NCBI GenBank assembly: GCA_964475415.1
Contig: CAYYWZ010000012.1
Location: forward strand, 1 to 64,000
Reading direction: 5' to 3'
Origin: CALCMJ01 sp964475415
Lineage (GTDB): Bacteria; Bacteroidota; Bacteroidia; Chitinophagales; Saprospiraceae
DNA length: 64,000 nt
Below, piece by piece: positions 61,653-64,000 of this stretch (the first letter of the stretch is position 1; every line of letters starts with the position of its first letter). The notes beneath the pieces are model-generated. The model searched no databases. It saw nothing but the letters and a program-made list of their open reading frames with translations, and was not told the DNA's origin. The position numbers and the translations under genes are program-made.

Positions 61653-62513
61653 TTATGAATTTTTATCCTTTTTTTTACGCAAAAGTCCTTCTTGTACTAC
61701 AGAAGCAACTAAATTTCCATTCATGTCAAAAATATTCCCTCTAGTAAATCCTCTTGCATTAGAACTACTAGGGCTCTCTAGCGCATACAACAACCACTCA
61801 TCTATCCTAAAATCTCTATGAAACCACATCGCATGATCCAAACTAGCTAATTGTACTTGTTCTATCGTTATTTCATGAGGTCTAAGTGCTGTGATCAATA
61901 GATTATAGTCCGATGCATAAGCAAGAATCTTTCTATGAATTCTAGGGTCATCAGGAAGCTTGCCTTTGTATTTCATCCATATGTTTTGTACAGGTTCACT
62001 TTTTACAGGAAACAAAAAATCTGGAATTTCTACTGGCTTAAACTCTATAGGTTTCTCTATCATCATCCTCTGCATGTAGTCAGGAATAAGACCGCTGAAT
62101 TTTTTAGCAATCTCATAATCAGATGCCAATTCATCAGGCATAATAACCTTAGGCATTTCTATCTGATGATCTAATCCATCTTGGGTTTTCTGAAAAGATG
62201 CAGCCAATACAAAGATATCAGCTCCATTCTGTATTGCCTTAACTCTTCTTGTAGAAAAACTACCACCATTTCTAGTAATGTCAACTTTATAAACGATAGG
62301 TAGACTTGTATCTCCTGGTAAAATAAAATAACCATGACAAGAATGTAAATGTCGATCTGAATCTACGGTGTCTGTAGCAGCATCTATCGCTTGCGCTAGT
62401 ACCTGTCCTCCAAAAACTCTATTCCCAGCTTCTTGCATCTGATGGCCTCTATACAAGGTTTTATCAATTTTCTCTAGAGATAGAATCTCCATCAATTTAT
62501 TTGCTGAATCCAT
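61653..62513 (-). CDS. tesB: Acyl-CoA thioesterase II
   Basis: A 286-residue double-hotdog TesB hydrolysing medium- and long-chain acyl-CoAs. Signatures: YRGHQMQEAGNRVFGGQVLAQAIDAA in the first hotdog, HSCHGYFILPGD, FSTRRVKAIQNG, and LASLDHAMWFHRDFRIDEWLLYALESPSSSNARGFTRG in the second with the conserved Asp. Full length. It lies 35 bp upstream of the persulfide dioxygenase gene on the same strand. Confidence 0.95.
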   Translation of the reverse strand: MDSANKLMEILSLEKIDKTLYRGHQMQEAGNRVFGGQVLAQAIDAATDTVDSDRHLHSCHGYFILPGDTSLPIVYKVDITRNGGSFSTRRVKAIQNGADIFVLAASFQKTQDGLDHQIEMPKVIMPDELASDYEIAKKFSGLIPDYMQRMMIEKPIEFKPVEIPDFLFPVKSEPVQNIWMKYKGKLPDDPRIHRKILAYASDYNLLITALRPHEITIEQVQLASLDHAMWFHRDFRIDEWLLYALESPSSSNARGFTRGNIFDMNGNLVASVVQEGLLRKKKDKNS

Positions 62514-62699
62514 AATTCACAAAATCTAAATTTGTTATTAATTAAGAGGTTTATGTAAATGCTAATGTAAAAAATAACCAGAAGGTATTGTCCATTCCCT
62601 ACTTTCCGTCAATAATCACAAAAACTTGCGAAAAATAATAAACAAATAGCTATTTCTTTCGTTATGCGTGAGACTTTAAAGAGTAGAATTATACCATAT

Positions 62700-62726
62700 A
62701 ACGCAAAGATGGACTAACTTTGCGTT
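62700..62726. promoter_or_regulatory. 9-bp inverted repeat overlapping a -7 box upstream of the DUF5686 gene
   Basis: AACGCAAAG at 62700-62708 and CTTTGCGTT at 62718-62726 are perfect complements around a 9-base centre. The right arm contains TAACTTTG (62715-62722), a match to the Bacteroidota TAnnTTTG -7 box. It lies 27 bp before the likely start codon, so it may be a promoter with overlapping operator. Confidence 0.5.
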
Positions 62727-62753
62727 TCATTCAGTTACGCTAACTTCTAGATT

Positions 62754-64000
62754 TTGAACAATCTTATAAAATTAACATTCATTTCCATAGCGCTTTGTTG
62801 TTTCTCCAGTTTTGCAATTGGACAGAAAATCACTAAAGTTAAAGGTGTTGTAAAAGACGCTGTAACGCAAGAGGGGCTCCCTTTTGTTAACGTATATTTC
62901 CAAGGTACGCAGATAGGTGCTTCCACAGATTTAGACGGATTCTACGAAATAGAAACAAGGTTTCCATCAGATTCCTTAGAAGTAACCTATCTAGGATATG
63001 TCACTTTGGCCAAGGCAGTTTTTAAAGAAAGTAAGCAAGAAATAGATTTCGCATTGAATTCTACTAGTTTGCAGATGGAAACAGTGACCGTTACAGAAAA
63101 GAAGACTAAGTATTCTAAGAAGAATAATCCAGCTGTAGAACTTATCAAAAAAGTTCTAGCTAATAGAAAAGAAAACAGACTTAAAGGTCAAGACTATTAT
63201 TCTTACGATAAGTATGAGAAGATAGAGATGGATGCCAATAACATCACTTCCCAGTTCAGGGAAAGAAGAGTTTTTAATCAGTTCCAATTTCTTTTTGACT
63301 ATGTAGATACTTCAGAAATAAACGGTAAGCCTTACTTACCTATTTTCTTAAGGGAGACGCTATCCACTGTTTATTACAGAAAAAATCCGAATACGGAAAA
63401 AGAAATTAAGCATGCTGTTAAATTGACCAACTTAAGTGAAACTATAGATGACGAAACGATAGATGGCATCCTAGATGTATTGTACGAAAATGTTGATATC
63501 TATGAGGACAAACTACTTCTACTCGGCAATGAGTTTATAGGTCCAGTAAGTAATAGGGCTATAAATTTTTATAGATTTTATATTCAAGATACTGTCAAAG
63601 TAGATGATCTCAGCTTGATTAAGCTAGCGTTCATACCTAGGAACAAATTGGATATGGGATTTACAGGTCATCTCTATATAAGCAATGATGACAAGTACTT
63701 TATCAAGAAAGCAGATCTCGGCATAATCGGTGGCATCAACCTTAACTTCGTCAGAGATCTAAAGATCATACAAGAATTTAAAGAATTAAATGGTGCTTAT
63801 GTACTCAATAAGGATCTTATAACAATAGATTACGCCCTTACCCAAAATGGTATCGGAGCCTATGGGACAAGGATTAACAATTACAAAGACTATAGCTTTG
63901 ATCCTCCAGAAGATCCAGAAGTTTTCAGTGGCATAGAGAAGGTAAAATATGACGAGGGTGTCTATGAAAGACGAGAAGATTACTGGAAAGAAAATAGGTT
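62754..64000 (+). CDS. DUF5686 protein with carboxypeptidase-like N-terminal domain, cut by the right edge
   Basis: The reading frame is open from 62754 to the end of the window (415 codons). A signal peptide (LTFISIALCCFSSFAIGQ) is followed by a CarboxypepD_reg-like domain (GVVKDAVTQEGLPFVNVYFQG, then GASTDLDGFYEIET) and by the DUF5686 body (NPAVELIKKVLANRKENRL; YDKYEKIEMDANN; YLPIFLRETLSTVYYRKNP). The start is TTG at 62754 because a TAG stop lies two codons upstream and no ATG precedes the signal. Family members are outer-membrane barrels of unknown role; the barrel part would lie beyond the edge. Confidence 0.87.
   Translation, partial: MNNLIKLTFISIALCCFSSFAIGQKITKVKGVVKDAVTQEGLPFVNVYFQGTQIGASTDLDGFYEIETRFPSDSLEVTYLGYVTLAKAVFKESKQEIDFALNSTSLQMETVTVTEKKTKYSKKNNPAVELIKKVLANRKENRLKGQDYYSYDKYEKIEMDANNITSQFRERRVFNQFQFLFDYVDTSEINGKPYLPIFLRETLSTVYYRKNPNTEKEIKHAVKLTNLSETIDDETIDGILDVLYENVDIYEDKLLLLGNEFIGPVSNRAINFYRFYIQDTVKVDDLSLIKLAFIPRNKLDMGFTGHLYISNDDKYFIKKADLGIIGGINLNFVRDLKIIQEFKELNGAYVLNKDLITIDYALTQNGIGAYGTRINNYKDYSFDPPEDPEVFSGIEKVKYDEGVYERREDYWKENR

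Overview
The window looks like a chromosomal segment from a Bacteroidota bacterium, most likely a marine Saprospiria-like or Flavobacteriia-like lineage (the class is my inference). The evidence is low-GC DNA, at least four secreted proteins ending in Por-type (type IX secretion, T9SS) sorting domains, a two-component-regulator propeller gene and a DUF5686 gene at the two edges, lack of Shine-Dalgarno sequences, and a textbook Bacteroidota promoter (TTTG, 18 bp, TATATTTG) in front of the one tRNA gene. I see no CRISPR array, no intact insertion sequence, no rRNA and no prophage. Most of the window is ordinary core genome with an unusually rich secretome.

Layout. 1-5.2 kb (minus strand): a propeller sensor cut by the left edge, a YfhO-family membrane protein, an isoaspartyl peptidase lipoprotein and a PlsC-like acyltransferase. 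5.3-7.2 kb: miaA, an ArsC-like reductase and a hotdog thioesterase. 7.3-26.7 kb (plus strand): a run of large T9SS cargo proteins interleaved with tRNA-Glu, a HAD phosphatase, the glycolytic pair gap-pgk, and a tight barrel protein-waaA-heptokinase operon for LPS inner core. The largest protein (2029 residues, 20621-26710) joins two tandem FG-GAP/UnbV modules, a (GAA)n-coded poly-Glu hinge, a vanadium-dependent haloperoxidase domain with its vanadate-binding residues conserved, and a T9SS tail. A long bidirectional terminator separates it from valS and lysA.

30.9-35.9 kb: an ECF sigma factor with a small membrane partner, a FemAB/GNAT-like enzyme, a lipoprotein that looks like an inorganic pyrophosphatase that has lost its metal ligands, and the arsenosugar pair (AhpD-like protein plus the radical SAM enzyme ArsS). 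35.9-40.8 kb: a cytosolic molybdopterin enzyme, a PAP2 phosphatase, a DUF2490 protein, a methyltransferase, mazG and an NqrM-like cysteine protein. 41-45.4 kb: a secreted PIG-L deacetylase, a 44-residue membrane protein and a sodium:solute symporter, translationally linked. 45.4-53.9 kb: CIA30, a Tiki/ChaN-like protein, DUF2911, bioY, adenine deaminase, a TonB-C-like orphan, VOC protein, ferredoxin and a cyclase. 53.9-58 kb: pgi, a GNAT enzyme, a non-coding block with REP-like hairpins, and ada. 58-62.5 kb: a PH-domain gene broken by apparent one-base indels, a VOC protein, a persulfide dioxygenase-rhodanese gene with two YeeE/YedE half-transporters, and tesB. A DUF5686 gene runs off the right edge.

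How they fit together: gap, pgk and pgi cover central sugar metabolism; waaA and the heptokinase build LPS; the persulfide dioxygenase with the YeeE pair forms a sulfur-detoxification unit; ArsS and its partner point to arsenosugar synthesis with ArsM encoded elsewhere. The best candidates for something undescribed are the haloperoxidase fusion, the heme plus copper monooxygenase T9SS protein at 10744-12336, and the inactive-looking pyrophosphatase lipoprotein.
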